Shown piece after piece: positions 25,032 to 34,994 of a stretch of DNA of 64,000 bases. Origin of the DNA: Bacteroides sp. (GTDB taxonomy: Bacteria; Bacteroidota; Bacteroidia; Bacteroidales; UBA7960). Under the pieces are notes generated by a model that was not told where the DNA came from, searched no databases, and was given only the letters and a program-made list of their open reading frames with translations. Within the stretch, counting starts at the first letter, position 1. Each line of letters opens with the position of its first letter. Location: assembly GCA_036351255.1 (NCBI GenBank), contig JAZBOS010000109.1:1-64000 (forward strand). Reading direction: 5' to 3'. The position numbers and the translations under genes were made by a program.

Positions 25032-26576
25032 CTAATCTACATTATCATGAAGGAACGAATTATTTGATTTTATCTGCACTTTCTCATCGTCTCCTTCATT
25101 CAAAGTGTATCTGGAGACCTGTGACTCAGAACTCAGAGGGGTATTGTTAAGGTTTACGTTTCGTCTTACAAAAGCAGGTTGTCTTTCCAGATCCTGGAGG
25201 CCTTCAGGGGTTTTGAGTTTCATGCTCAATTCGCGCAGTCGTTGCTCCCTATCCCTAATTTTTCGCTGCAGTTCGGCTTCTGATACAGGATTTGCCATGG
25301 GCTCTTCTTCCGGTCTGGTTTCCTGGTAAGGAGCGTTTTGGTTGCTGGGGGTGGCCTTGGAATCCCTGAACGAATTGTTGTCCTCTGAGACTGGAAACTC
25401 GAAAGTCACGGCTGGCTGGTCTGCCCGAATCTCGGGTTTGTTGTCAGGGGTCTTTTCTGCCGGAGGATTTTGCCTGGTATATTTTCTCATGCCACCAGCT
25501 TCCTCCTGGTAAGGCTCATTTTGACCCACATGTCTGGCTTTTTCGGTTTCCTGATCCATCTTGATCACCTTTTTCTCAGGCATCTGGTCAGGCTGATAGC
25601 CTTTGCCCACTCCAAAACCTGTAGCTACAAGGGTAACATTGATTTTTGACCCCAGGGATTCGTCTTTACCCAGTCCCCAGATAATCTCAGCGGTTGAGCC
25701 TGATTCATCCTGGATATAATCAGTGATCTCGGTGATCTCATCCATAAGGATCTCCTCAGTGCCGCTGGTAATGTTAAGCAAAATGTTTTTTGCACCGCGG
25801 ATGTTATTATCGTTGAGCAGAGGAGAAGAGAGGGCCATTTCAATGGCTTTGATGGAACGATTTTCGCCTTCGGCATTTCCGCTGCCCATGATGGCTACGC
25901 CACTGTTTGACATGACGGTTTTTACATCAGCAAAGTCAACGTTGATATTCCCGGTAAGGGTGATGATCTCGGCAATGCCTTTGGCTGCTGTTGTCAGAAC
26001 ATTGTCTGCCCGGGCAAAAGCTTCGGTAACCGAAAGGTTTCCATAGAGCTCGCGCAAGCGGTCGTTGCAGATAACCAGAAGGGTATCAACATGTTCCTGA
26101 AGTTGTTTTATGCCTTCTTCAGCTTGCTGCCGGCGTTTTCTTCCTTCAAACATAAAAGGGATGGTAACAATCCCAACGGTGAGGATTCCCATTTCTTTGG
26201 AGGCGCTGGCAATAACAGGGGCTGCACCCGTACCGGTACCACCACCCATCCCAGCTGTGATAAACAACATTTTGGTCCCCTTATCCAATACTTCCTTGAT
26301 GCGTTCCAGGTCTTCTATGGCGGCATTTTTACCTACTTCAGGGAGGCTTCCGGCACCTCTTCCCTCGGTGAGGCTCACACCAAGTTGAATTTTATTGGGG
26401 ACAGGACTCATGTCCAATGCCTGGCTGTCGGTATTGCATACAATGAAGTCAACACCTTCAATACCTTGCTTGAACATGTGGTTAACGGCATTGCTGCCGC
26501 CGCCACCAACACCCAATACTTTGATAATGGATGATTGGTTTTTTGGCAGGTCGAATTTGATCATTTCTTTGGTCAT
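25032..26576 (-). CDS. ftsZ: Cell division GTPase FtsZ
   Basis: Tubulin-like GTPase that forms the Z-ring. The nucleotide-binding start LGVGGGGSNAVNHM is at residues 21-34, the tubulin signature GGGTGTG at 111-117, and the T7 loop GNINVDFADV near 212. The GTPase and C-terminal domains end near residue 320; the remaining 190 residues are a long, charged, low-complexity linker as in other Bacteroidota FtsZ, ending in a short conserved tail (KVQIKSNNSFLHDNVD). Last gene of the dcw operon; a 100-bp gap with an 11-bp inverted repeat separates it from ftsA. Confidence 0.98.
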   Translation of the reverse strand: MTKEMIKFDLPKNQSSIIKVLGVGGGGSNAVNHMFKQGIEGVDFIVCNTDSQALDMSPVPNKIQLGVSLTEGRGAGSLPEVGKNAAIEDLERIKEVLDKGTKMLFITAGMGGGTGTGAAPVIASASKEMGILTVGIVTIPFMFEGRKRRQQAEEGIKQLQEHVDTLLVICNDRLRELYGNLSVTEAFARADNVLTTAAKGIAEIITLTGNINVDFADVKTVMSNSGVAIMGSGNAEGENRSIKAIEMALSSPLLNDNNIRGAKNILLNITSGTEEILMDEITEITDYIQDESGSTAEIIWGLGKDESLGSKINVTLVATGFGVGKGYQPDQMPEKKVIKMDQETEKARHVGQNEPYQEEAGGMRKYTRQNPPAEKTPDNKPEIRADQPAVTFEFPVSEDNNSFRDSKATPSNQNAPYQETRPEEEPMANPVSEAELQRKIRDREQRLRELSMKLKTPEGLQDLERQPAFVRRNVNLNNTPLSSESQVSRYTLNEGDDEKVQIKSNNSFLHDNVD

Positions 26577-26633
26577 AATTTTCGGGGTTGAAGGTAAATA
26601 TTTTCATTTAGAGGTTGAAGGGGAAAATGGAAC

Positions 26634-26671
26634 TTTTATTAACAGGTTTTTCCGCCTTATTGTTAATAAAA
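26634..26671. promoter_or_regulatory. Perfect inverted repeat in the ftsA-ftsZ gap
   Basis: TTTTATTAACA (26634-26644) and TGTTAATAAAA (26661-26671) are exact reverse complements with a 16-nt spacer. It starts 5 bp after the ftsA stop and lies 57 bp before the ftsZ start. It could be an mRNA processing hairpin, a stability element or a binding site; the AT-rich stem with no following T-run argues against a strong terminator. Confidence 0.6.
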
Positions 26672-26676
26672 TCGGA

Positions 26677-27945
26677 TTAAACGGACTGGTCTTTTTCAAA
26701 AAAATCAATACCTTGATTGAATAGTCTTGAAAAGAATCCGGAGCCTATGCCAGGCTTGGAGATTTTTGAGGTTTGTCTTTTCTTCAAAAACTCCTTATTG
26801 TCCAGACCTTTTATTACCAGGCCAATCCCTGTGGCATGCATAGGGCTTCCAGTTTCGCCCGAAAGGGATTTGGCCAGATGCTCATTAGGATACCCAATGC
26901 GGGTGTCCATGCCGGTAATAAATTCGGTAAGCTGGGCTGCATGACGCAATTGGCTGCCACCGCCGGTAAGGACTATTCCTGCAATAAGTTTCTTTTCAAA
27001 GCCTGAATTTTTGATTTCGTAAAGCACGTGTTCGATGATTTCTTCCATTCTTGCCTGGATAATATGGGCCAGGTTTTTCAGTGAAATCTCCTTTGCGCTA
27101 CGGCCTTTCAACCCGGGGATGGAAACCACTTCCTCATCTTTGTTTTCGCTGGCAAGGGATGAACCAAATCGTTTTTTCAACTCTTCAGCCTGGCTGCGGA
27201 TAATGGAACAGCCTTCCTTCACATCATCGGTAATCACATTTCCACCCAGTGGAATCACAGCTGTATGACGAATAATGTCATCCTGGAAAATAGCAATATC
27301 GGTTGTGCCTCCACCAATATCAACCAGCGCTACGCCGGCTTCTTTTTCTTCGCTGCTAAGAACGGCTTCGGCCGATGCCAGGGGTTCGAGGATCATACTT
27401 GAAATCTCAAGGCCAGCCTTTTTTACACATTTCTCAATATTTTTTGCAGCCGCCACTTGCCCGGTGATGATATGGAAGTTTGCTTCGAGCAAAATTCCTG
27501 ACATCCCAATTGGGATGCGGGTTCTTTGCTGATTGTCAATGATATACTCCTGCGGGATTACATGGATTATTTCTTCTCCGGGAGGCAAAACCAGTTTGTA
27601 CATATTCTCAATGAGGTTGGAAACATCGTCCTGTTCGATCTCGTCATCAATGCTGTTGCGCATGATGCTCCCACGGTGCTGTAGGCTGCGGATATGCTGC
27701 CCGGCAATCCCCACGTTGACTACTTTTATGTCAACCCCAGAATTATGGCTGGCTTCGGCTACCGCCTTATTGATGGAGTCCACGGTGTTTTGAATGTTTT
27801 CAACCACACCCCTGTTCACACCAAGGGAATCGGAGCGACCAAGCCCCAGAATCTCGACTTTTCCGTATTCATTTTTCCGTCCAACGATACAAGCGATCTT
27901 GGTGGACCCAATATCTAATCCGGCGACAATTTCTGATTGTGTCAT
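26677..27945 (-). CDS. ftsA: Cell division protein FtsA
   Basis: Actin-like ATPase that tethers FtsZ to the membrane. The N-terminal phosphate-1 loop is VAGLDIGSTKIACIVG, the phosphate-2 region VALVDIGGGTTDIAIF, and the adenosine motif IVLTGGGSQL. The 1C domain is present after residue 85. The C-terminal GIGSGFFSRLFNQGIDFF is an amphipathic helix suited to membrane binding. Met at 27945 (MTQSEIV) matches the family start and leaves 8 bp after ftsQ; Met at 27966 would overlap ftsQ by 13 bp. Confidence 0.96.
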   Translation of the reverse strand: MTQSEIVAGLDIGSTKIACIVGRKNEYGKVEILGLGRSDSLGVNRGVVENIQNTVDSINKAVAEASHNSGVDIKVVNVGIAGQHIRSLQHRGSIMRNSIDDEIEQDDVSNLIENMYKLVLPPGEEIIHVIPQEYIIDNQQRTRIPIGMSGILLEANFHIITGQVAAAKNIEKCVKKAGLEISSMILEPLASAEAVLSSEEKEAGVALVDIGGGTTDIAIFQDDIIRHTAVIPLGGNVITDDVKEGCSIIRSQAEELKKRFGSSLASENKDEEVVSIPGLKGRSAKEISLKNLAHIIQARMEEIIEHVLYEIKNSGFEKKLIAGIVLTGGGSQLRHAAQLTEFITGMDTRIGYPNEHLAKSLSGETGSPMHATGIGLVIKGLDNKEFLKKRQTSKISKPGIGSGFFSRLFNQGIDFFEKDQSV

Positions 27946-27953
27946 AACAGTGC

Positions 27954-28745
27954 TTATTTTGAACAAATTACTTGATTACTATATTTTAAATTAATTCTTC
28001 TGTAATGGTTCCAACCGGTTCTGGTCAAACCATTTTGGTAAAAGATCATCAGTTTCTGGAATTTTTCTTCCATTTGATCCAGGGTTCCAAATTCAACAAC
28101 ATGTGCTCCGTTCTTGGGCGTTAATTCGAACTGGCCATTTTGGGTGACATAAATGTGGTCGATATATGCATTCCAGAATGGATCGTTCTCAATGAAATTG
28201 GCCAGGTGAAACAGCTCCCTTAAAATTCTTTCATTGGTAGAAATCTCCTCTGGTTTTTTTTCTTCCCGGAGATCCATCAAAGGAGAGTAACCGGCATGGA
28301 TGTGCCCTGTCGCTACCAAAACCCTTGCTGTGTATTCCTGGCTAAGGGGCATCATTGACCCTTTGCGGTCCAGGTAATAGCTTTGGTTGTGTGAATTGAT
28401 GACCCTTATTATTGGCTGGCGTTGCGTAATGGTTATATTCAGGTCTCCATCAATGGTTTGAAAAACACTGGCGTTCTCAATATAGGGAATTCCTGTAACC
28501 ACCGATTCAATCTGGCCTAATTTGCCCTCGGGCAACTGCTGTCCTTCGATTTCACTAACTGAATTTTCAACCTTGGCTTTTACTTCCTCCGGGGTGATGA
28601 ACTGATGGCCGCAACGGTAATCCACGCTCACCAGGAGCTGATTACAGGGGAGTTTTCGGTTTTCTTCCACGGCAAATCCCAGCAGAACCAAGGTTGCGAC
28701 TGGTATGGCGATAAGCAGCAGTATATTTATTAATTTCCGGATCAT
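27954..28745 (-). CDS. ftsQ: Cell division protein FtsQ
   Basis: A 263-residue bitopic division protein: short cytoplasmic N-terminus, one membrane segment (about residues 7-27) and a periplasmic region starting with a POTRA domain (residues about 40-112: QLLVSVDYRCGHQFITPEEVKAKV to DLNITITQRQPIIRV) and the beta domain (SYYLDRKGSMMPLSQEYTARVLVATG). Links early and late divisome proteins. Its start overlaps the murC stop by 4 bp (ATGA), so translation is probably coupled. Confidence 0.92.
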   Translation of the reverse strand: MIRKLINILLLIAIPVATLVLLGFAVEENRKLPCNQLLVSVDYRCGHQFITPEEVKAKVENSVSEIEGQQLPEGKLGQIESVVTGIPYIENASVFQTIDGDLNITITQRQPIIRVINSHNQSYYLDRKGSMMPLSQEYTARVLVATGHIHAGYSPLMDLREEKKPEEISTNERILRELFHLANFIENDPFWNAYIDHIYVTQNGQFELTPKNGAHVVEFGTLDQMEEKFQKLMIFYQNGLTRTGWNHYRRINLKYSNQVICSK

Positions 28746-30100
28746 AAAGCCTTTCTTTTCAGGAATTCAACAATATCGGGAACCAGGCGGTCGATATCGC
28801 CTGCTCCCATTGTCAGTAATACTTCCGGTGGGTTCTTTTCCAGGGTTTCCAGAACCTCTCCCTTACGGATCAGGAATTTCTCTTTCAGATCAATTTTTTC
28901 CAAAAGCATTTCTGCATGCACCCCTTCAATAGGCAGTTCCCTTGCGGGATAGATATCGAGCATCCAAACTGCATCTGCAAGTCCCAGTGATTCACTGAAC
29001 TGTTCGGCAAGATCGCGGGTCCTGCTGAAAAGGTGAGGCTGGAAGATTGCTGTTATCTTTTTCCCGGAATAAAGCAACCTGGTAGCTTTAATACAGGCTT
29101 TGATCTCTTCAGGATGATGGGCGTAATCATCAATGTAAACGGCAGCCGGTCCCTGGTAACAGATCTCAAATCTGCGTTTTACTCCCCTGAATGTGTTCAA
29201 GGCATTCATGATGGTTATACTGTCCATGCCCATACGCCAGGCAATGGCTGCTGCACCTAAAGCGTTTTCCAGGTTATGGTGGCCCGGGAAGCCCAGTTCA
29301 AATTGCGGGGTTTTTATCATCCCGTCAAGGGCAGTATAAAACTTCCCGTTTTTAACTTCGGATTCCCTTGCCATAAACGCTGCCGGCCCCTCGCAATCAT
29401 AGGTCAAGGTTTCTCCGGGGAAATCTAGCTTGCCTTCCAGGCTTTTTTTAATCACCAGGGTGCCATCGGCCTTTATTCTTTTTACAAATTCCCTGAAACT
29501 TTCAATTAAGGCTGATTCTGAGCCGTAAATGTCAAGGTGGTCAGCATCCATGGCACTGACCAGGGCAATATCCGGTTTCAATTGGAGGAAAGACCGGTCG
29601 AATTCGTCAGCTTCCACAACGGCCCATTCTGAAGGCTCCTCTGAAAGGAAATTCGTTTGGTAATTCACACTGATGCCCCCCAAAAAAGCAGTGGTTTTAA
29701 TTCCGCCTGTTTTCAGGATGTGGGCAATTATGGTGCTAATGGTTGTTTTTCCATGGGTGCCAGCAATGGCAACGGTCTTCATGTCATTGGTAATCAGGCC
29801 AAGCAGTTCTGCCCGCTTCATCATGGGAATATTCCTGCTTTCCAGCCCGTTGAACAAAACAGTGTTTTTGGGAACTGCAGGCGTATAAACAACCAGGTCA
29901 AGATTTTCAGGAATGATGTTTTCCTGATCCTCAAACCAGATTTGAATGCCTTCCTGTTGCAGGGCGTTGGTAATGGAGGAGGGAGTTTTGTCGTAACCGC
30001 TAACATTGACTCCCCTGGCATGGAAATAGCGGGCAAGGGCACTCATGCCAATGCCTCCAATGCCGAGGAAGAATATGTTATTTAAGCGGTTAATATTCAT
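28742..30100 (-). CDS. murC: UDP-N-acetylmuramate-L-alanine ligase
   Basis: ATP-dependent Mur ligase adding L-Ala to UDP-MurNAc in the cytoplasm. The N-terminal Rossmann motif FLGIGGIGMSALARYF (residues 11-26), ATP loop AGTHGKTT (about 114-121) and the C-terminal IDDYAHHPEEI (about 325) are all intact. At 452 residues it is of normal length. It starts 1 bp after the murG stop and overlaps ftsQ by 4 bp. Confidence 0.98.
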   Translation of the reverse strand: MNINRLNNIFFLGIGGIGMSALARYFHARGVNVSGYDKTPSSITNALQQEGIQIWFEDQENIIPENLDLVVYTPAVPKNTVLFNGLESRNIPMMKRAELLGLITNDMKTVAIAGTHGKTTISTIIAHILKTGGIKTTAFLGGISVNYQTNFLSEEPSEWAVVEADEFDRSFLQLKPDIALVSAMDADHLDIYGSESALIESFREFVKRIKADGTLVIKKSLEGKLDFPGETLTYDCEGPAAFMARESEVKNGKFYTALDGMIKTPQFELGFPGHHNLENALGAAAIAWRMGMDSITIMNALNTFRGVKRRFEICYQGPAAVYIDDYAHHPEEIKACIKATRLLYSGKKITAIFQPHLFSRTRDLAEQFSESLGLADAVWMLDIYPARELPIEGVHAEMLLEKIDLKEKFLIRKGEVLETLEKNPPEVLLTMGAGDIDRLVPDIVEFLKRKAL

Positions 30101-30101
30101 T

Positions 30102-31226
30102 TTATTTGTTTTTTACCAGGCTTAAAGCCACCCCTGCAATCACATCAGCAGCATCCCTGAATGATAAACCAACGAGTTTTTCCTTTAGCCTGAATCGTTT
30201 TTCTTCGTCCTGGATCAGGTCGAACACAACAGGCCCCAGCTTTTCCTTTACTTCTGCATCCCTGACCAGCACCGCTGCATGGTGATTTACCAGGGCCAGG
30301 GCATTTTTTGTTTGATGGTCTTCAGCAACATTGGGTGATGGAATCAGAATGGCAGGTTTCTGTACGGTGCATATCTCAGAAACTGCAATGGCGCCTGCCC
30401 GGCTGATTACTACATCGGAAGCTGCATAGGCAAAGTCCATCCTGTCGATGAAAGGCTTTACATAGACCTGGTTTTCATAACCCTTTACCAGGCCCAATGC
30501 ATTCTGGTAAAAGTGGGTGCCCGTTTGCCAGATGAGCTGAATTCCCTTTTCCATGAAGAACTGTAGGTTGTGCGCAATGCTTTCATTGATCGAATAGGCG
30601 CCAAGACTTCCGCCGGTTACGAAAAGGACAGGTTGGGTTGCTGAAAAGCCAAAGAATGTCATGGCTTCTTCATATTTGCCCTCCAGGCTAACAATGTCTT
30701 GTCTGACAGGGTTCCCGGTAAGGTATAGTTTTGATTTCTCAAAAAAGCGCTCCATGCCTTCATAGGCCACACAGATTTTGTCTGCTTTTTTTCCAAGGAT
30801 CCGGTTGGTAAGGCCCGGGAATGAGTTCTGTTCCTGTATCAGCGTGGGAATGCCCTGTTTGGCTGCTGCTCTGACAATGGGGCCACTGGCATAGCCACCC
30901 ACCCCGATCACAACATCCGGTTTAAAACGCTTCACGATATTTCTGGCCCTCACCAAACTGTCGAGTAACTTAAATGGTACTTGCAAGTTTTTCCAGGTCA
31001 GCCTGCGCTGTATGCCTGAAATGTTCAGTCCAATGATGTGAAATCCTGCTGCAGGCACCTTCTTCATTTCCATACGCCCCTTGGCACCTACAAAAAGAAT
31101 TTTTGCATTGTAAACCTTCTTTTTCAGGGCCAAAGCTATAGCGATGGCCGGGAACACATGGCCCCCGGTGCCGCCTCCGGCAATGATCACCTTCAGCTCA
31201 TCAGCTTGTGACAATGGCTTTTCCAT
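30102..31226 (-). CDS. murG: Lipid II-forming GlcNAc transferase MurG
   Basis: GT28 glycosyltransferase that adds GlcNAc to lipid I on the cytoplasmic face of the membrane. The N-terminal GGTGGHVFPAIAIA loop, the GVGGYASGP segment and the C-terminal VVISRAGAIAVSEI acceptor/donor motif are all present. The 374-residue length is typical. Its first 26 bp overlap the end of ftsW; no later Met before GGTGGH gives a sensible protein, so the overlap is real. Confidence 0.97.
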   Translation of the reverse strand: MEKPLSQADELKVIIAGGGTGGHVFPAIAIALALKKKVYNAKILFVGAKGRMEMKKVPAAGFHIIGLNISGIQRRLTWKNLQVPFKLLDSLVRARNIVKRFKPDVVIGVGGYASGPIVRAAAKQGIPTLIQEQNSFPGLTNRILGKKADKICVAYEGMERFFEKSKLYLTGNPVRQDIVSLEGKYEEAMTFFGFSATQPVLFVTGGSLGAYSINESIAHNLQFFMEKGIQLIWQTGTHFYQNALGLVKGYENQVYVKPFIDRMDFAYAASDVVISRAGAIAVSEICTVQKPAILIPSPNVAEDHQTKNALALVNHHAAVLVRDAEVKEKLGPVVFDLIQDEEKRFRLKEKLVGLSFRDAADVIAGVALSLVKNK

Positions 31227-32352
31227 TTAATTCGTTTTCTTCAATTTTTCTGCTGACACTTAATATGATCCCAATGGCCAGGCTGGAGAACCATAAGGAA
31301 GTTCCTCCCATGCTGATCAGGGGAAGGGGCTGACCGGTTACCGGGAAAAGATCCACGGCCACTGCCATATTGATCATTGCCTGAAATACAAGGCTGAAAC
31401 TAAGACCGGCTGCCAGCAATGCCCCGAATGTGCCGGGGCTTTCCCGGGCGATTCTGATTCCGCGGTAAAACAATATCAGGTATAAGATCAGGACAATAAA
31501 GCCCCCTATCAGGCCATATTCTTCGATGATAATGGCATAGATAAAGTCGGAGTAGGCGTGAGGTAAAAAATTACGCTGGGTCGAATTACCAGGCATTTTA
31601 CCAAAAACACCTCCTGTAGCAATGGCGATTTTTGCCTGCTCCGTTTGGTAATTATCTCCTGGTTTACCAACGAAAGTTTCAATGCGATTTGACCATGTAG
31701 AAACCCTGCTTCCCTCAGGCATTTTGGTGGCAATTAGAATAAACAGGGCGAGACCTGCCAGGCCGATTCCTCCAAAGGCTAATAGGTATTTAATGTTGAC
31801 CCCTCCGATAAACATCAGGATAACACAAGTAAGAAACAGGATCCCTGCTGTTGAGAGGTTGGCAGGAAGGATGAGTCCCGTAATGATCAGAATGGGCACC
31901 AGCACCGGAACAAAGGCATCCTTGAAATCTTTGATGGTTTCCTGTTTTTTGGTCAGTATACGCGAAACAAACATAATCAAAGCCAACTTGGCAAAGTCTG
32001 AGCTTTGGAAACTGATATTTATGATGGGCAGGGTAAGCCAGCGGTTGGCCTCGTTGATGTTGGTCCCCCTTACCAATGTAAGCAACAGCAGGGGAGCGGC
32101 AATCCAAAGGGCAAGTTGGGAAATCCTTGAGTAATAGGTGTACTTCACCCGGCTGGCCAGCACCATTAAGCCCAAGCCTAACAACATAATGATGAAATGC
32201 TTAATGATATAGTAACCCGTATTCCCCGCGCGAAACCGGTAAGCCAGCGTGCCCGTTGAGCTGTAAACGGCCAGCAGGGAAAAAATGGACAAAAAGATCA
32301 CCACCATCCAGATTGCCCTGTCACCTTTAATTTTTTCAAGGATTCTGTTCAT
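31201..32352 (-). CDS. ftsW: Peptidoglycan polymerase FtsW (SEDS family)
   Basis: A 383-residue polytopic SEDS glycosyltransferase of the divisome that polymerises lipid II together with FtsI. About ten hydrophobic segments; the WLTLPIINISFQSSDFAKLALI region and the C-terminal GQPLPLISMGGTSLW signature are the SEDS hallmarks, and the NFLPHAYSDFIYAIIIEEYG loop fits the family. Position between murD and murG is the usual FtsW slot, which favours FtsW over RodA. Confidence 0.95.
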   Translation of the reverse strand: MNRILEKIKGDRAIWMVVIFLSIFSLLAVYSSTGTLAYRFRAGNTGYYIIKHFIIMLLGLGLMVLASRVKYTYYSRISQLALWIAAPLLLLTLVRGTNINEANRWLTLPIINISFQSSDFAKLALIMFVSRILTKKQETIKDFKDAFVPVLVPILIITGLILPANLSTAGILFLTCVILMFIGGVNIKYLLAFGGIGLAGLALFILIATKMPEGSRVSTWSNRIETFVGKPGDNYQTEQAKIAIATGGVFGKMPGNSTQRNFLPHAYSDFIYAIIIEEYGLIGGFIVLILYLILFYRGIRIARESPGTFGALLAAGLSFSLVFQAMINMAVAVDLFPVTGQPLPLISMGGTSLWFSSLAIGIILSVSRKIEENELNGKAIVTS

Positions 32353-32363
32353 TTCCTTATTTA

Positions 32364-33704
32364 TTATAAGTCGTAAACTGCCTGCTTAAATTGTTTGCCC
32401 CGGTCTTCGAAATTCTCAAAAAGGTCGAAGCTGGCACATGCAGGCGATAATAATACTACATCACCCGGATTGCCTGCCAGATATGCAGCTTTGACTGCAT
32501 CGGCGGCTGAACGGGTTTCAAAAATTGCGGGTACCTTTTCACCAAAGACTTCCAGGATATGGCTGTTGTCCTTGCCCAGGCAAACGATGGCTTTAACTTT
32601 CTTTTGAACCAATTCGGTCAACTCTGAATAGTCATTGCCTTTATCCTGCCCCCCAACGATCCAAATGACCGGTTTATTCATCGACTCAAGTGCATACCAT
32701 GTGGAATTCACATTGGTTGCTTTGCTGTCGTTGATGAACTCTATGCCACGGACAAAACCCACTGACTCCAGCCTGTGTTCCACATTTTGGAAGTCGCTGA
32801 GGCCTTCTCTTATAACTTCCTTGCGGATTTCGACCAGGCGGGCGGCAATGCCACTGGCCATACTGTTGTAAATATTATGTTTCCCTTTTAGACTCAGTTC
32901 AAGGAGGTCCATGGTGAATCCCTCAGATTTTATGTTTATATTCAACTTGCCTTTTCTGTCAATCCAGGCGCCTTTCTTCAGGGTTTTCTTTATGCTGAAG
33001 GGGATCAGCCCGGGTCCGTTTTCCGTTTGTTTTATCCTGGCCTCCAACACGGGGTCGTCGGCGCAGAAAATGATTTTATCAGCTGGGGTCTGGTTCTGCA
33101 AAATGCGCAACTTCGACCCGATGTAATTCTCAAAGCTGTTACCGTAGCGGTCGAGGTGGTCGGGCGTGATGTTGAGAAGCACTGCAATGTCTGCCCTGAA
33201 GTCTTTCATCCCATCCAATTGAAAGGAAGATATTTCCAGAACATATACGTCGTGGTTCTCTTCTGCCACCTGCCAGGCAAAACTGTTTCCCACATTTCCC
33301 GCAATACCCACATTCAGGCCTGCCTTTTTCAACAGGTGCCCGGTGAGCAGGGTTGTGGTGGTTTTACCATTACTGCCAGTGATGCAGATGGTTTTTGCAC
33401 GGGTATATCGTCCAGCAAACTCAATCTCTGAAATGACCGGTATCCCTTTATGCAGAATGGACTGAACAATCGAAACCTTTTCGGGAATGCCCGGACTTTT
33501 CATCACTTCATTAGCATTCAAAATCAAATTCTCGGAATGCTTCCCTTCTTCCCCGCTGATATCATGATGTATAAGAGCGTTTTTGTATTGTTCTTTGATG
33601 GCTCCCTTTTCGGAGACAAAAACATCCCATCCTTTTTTGCGGGCTAAAATGGCTGTTCCTGTTCCGCTTTCTCCTGCGCCAAGCACAACCAGCCGTCTGC
33701 TCAT
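32364..33704 (-). CDS. murD: UDP-N-acetylmuramoylalanine-D-glutamate ligase
   Basis: Cytoplasmic Mur ligase adding D-Glu to UDP-MurNAc-L-Ala. The N-terminal VLGAGESGTGTAILA, ATP loop TGSNGKTTTTLL (about residues 111-122), LNITPDHLDRYG and NDSKATNVNSTW motifs are intact. 446 residues is the family length. It follows mraY after 2 bp and precedes ftsW by 11 bp. Confidence 0.98.
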   Translation of the reverse strand: MSRRLVVLGAGESGTGTAILARKKGWDVFVSEKGAIKEQYKNALIHHDISGEEGKHSENLILNANEVMKSPGIPEKVSIVQSILHKGIPVISEIEFAGRYTRAKTICITGSNGKTTTTLLTGHLLKKAGLNVGIAGNVGNSFAWQVAEENHDVYVLEISSFQLDGMKDFRADIAVLLNITPDHLDRYGNSFENYIGSKLRILQNQTPADKIIFCADDPVLEARIKQTENGPGLIPFSIKKTLKKGAWIDRKGKLNINIKSEGFTMDLLELSLKGKHNIYNSMASGIAARLVEIRKEVIREGLSDFQNVEHRLESVGFVRGIEFINDSKATNVNSTWYALESMNKPVIWIVGGQDKGNDYSELTELVQKKVKAIVCLGKDNSHILEVFGEKVPAIFETRSAADAVKAAYLAGNPGDVVLLSPACASFDLFENFEDRGKQFKQAVYDL

Positions 33705-33706
33705 TT

Positions 33707-34963
33707 TTACCTCAGTTTTAATGTTATCACACTGAACACGGCCAGGATGATCCCAACAATTAAGAACCGCTGTACGATTTTAGCCTCATGGTACCCCAGA
33801 ATCTGGTAATGGTGATGGAGGGGTGCCATCTTGAAAATTCTTCGTCCTTCTCCATAGCGTCTTTTAGTGAACTTGAACCAGCTCACCTGCATAACTACCG
33901 ACAGATTCTCGACTAGAAAAATGCCGCAGAGCAAGGGTATTAGCAATTCCTTGCGGATAACAATGGCAAACACCGCAATGATTCCTCCTAGGGCAAGGCT
34001 GCCTGTATCACCCATAAAAACCTGAGCAGGATAAGTGTTGTACCACAAAAAGCCGATACAGGCCCCTACAAAGGCCGCTATAAAGATCACAAGCTCGCCT
34101 GTCATAGGGATATACATGATGTTCAGATAGTTTGCGAACACTGTATTACCTGACACATAAGCCAGGACTCCCAGGGTAGCACCGATGATGGCCGAAGTTC
34201 CTGTTGCCAGCCCGTCAAGGCCATCCGTTATGTTTGCACCGTTTGAAACTGCCGTAATGATAAGAATGACGATGGGGATAAAAATCAGGAATGACCATTT
34301 GAAATAATCCCCTCCCAGAAATTTCAACAATACAGCATAGTCAAATTCATTATCCTTAAAAAAGGGGATGGTTGTTTTGGTTGATTTGACCGATTCGATT
34401 GAAAATGCTGATGCCGGACCTGATGAATCCTCCAGCACCATTATCTGGCTGGTGTTTTCAAATTCCAGGGGTTGGTTATCCTTCTCCCTTATTACAACGG
34501 AGTCATTAAAATAAAGGGTGGTCCCTACAATAATGCCCAGAATGATCTGTCCCAGTATTTTGAATCGCCCATGCAGCCCCTTTTTGTCCTTTTTGAAAAC
34601 TTTGATGTAATCGTCAATGAAGCCAATAACGCCAAGCCATATGGTTGACATCAGCATCAGGATAATATATATATTGTCCAGTTTGGCAAAAAGCAATGTT
34701 GGGATAAGAATGGCCGCAATGATAATGATACCTCCCATGGTAGGTGTGCCCTGTTTTTTCATTTGACCATCCAACCCAAGGTTACGTACGACCTCTCCGA
34801 CCTGTTTCTTTTGAAGCATGCGAATGATTCTGCGGCCAGAGATCATGGTAATGAAAAGCGAAAAAATCACAGCCATGCCTGCACGGAACGAGATGTATTG
34901 AAACACGCCTGTTCCTGGAATCTCAAATGCTTTATCAAGGTAATCGAACAAATAGTACAGCAT
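33707..34963 (-). CDS. mraY: Phospho-MurNAc-pentapeptide transferase
   Basis: Integral membrane enzyme transferring phospho-MurNAc-pentapeptide to undecaprenyl phosphate to give lipid I. The family motifs are visible: GTPTMGG (72-78), catalytic FIDDYIK with D117/D118, [10 protein letters not shown], and the C-terminal APLHHHYQ. At 418 residues it is about 55 longer than E. coli MraY because of a hydrophilic insert at about residues 155-205 between two membrane segments; similar inserts are familiar from Bacteroidota MraY (recalled, not checked). Confidence 0.97.
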   Translation of the reverse strand: MLYYLFDYLDKAFEIPGTGVFQYISFRAGMAVIFSLFITMISGRRIIRMLQKKQVGEVVRNLGLDGQMKKQGTPTMGGIIIIAAILIPTLLFAKLDNIYIILMLMSTIWLGVIGFIDDYIKVFKKDKKGLHGRFKILGQIILGIIVGTTLYFNDSVVIREKDNQPLEFENTSQIMVLEDSSGPASAFSIESVKSTKTTIPFFKDNEFDYAVLLKFLGGDYFKWSFLIFIPIVILIITAVSNGANITDGLDGLATGTSAIIGATLGVLAYVSGNTVFANYLNIMYIPMTGELVIFIAAFVGACIGFLWYNTYPAQVFMGDTGSLALGGIIAVFAIVIRKELLIPLLCGIFLVENLSVVMQVSWFKFTKRRYGEGRRIFKMAPLHHHYQILGYHEAKIVQRFLIVGIILAVFSVITLKLR

Positions 34964-34994
34964 GGCTCTGCTCTTTCGTTTATTTGCCCCTGGC

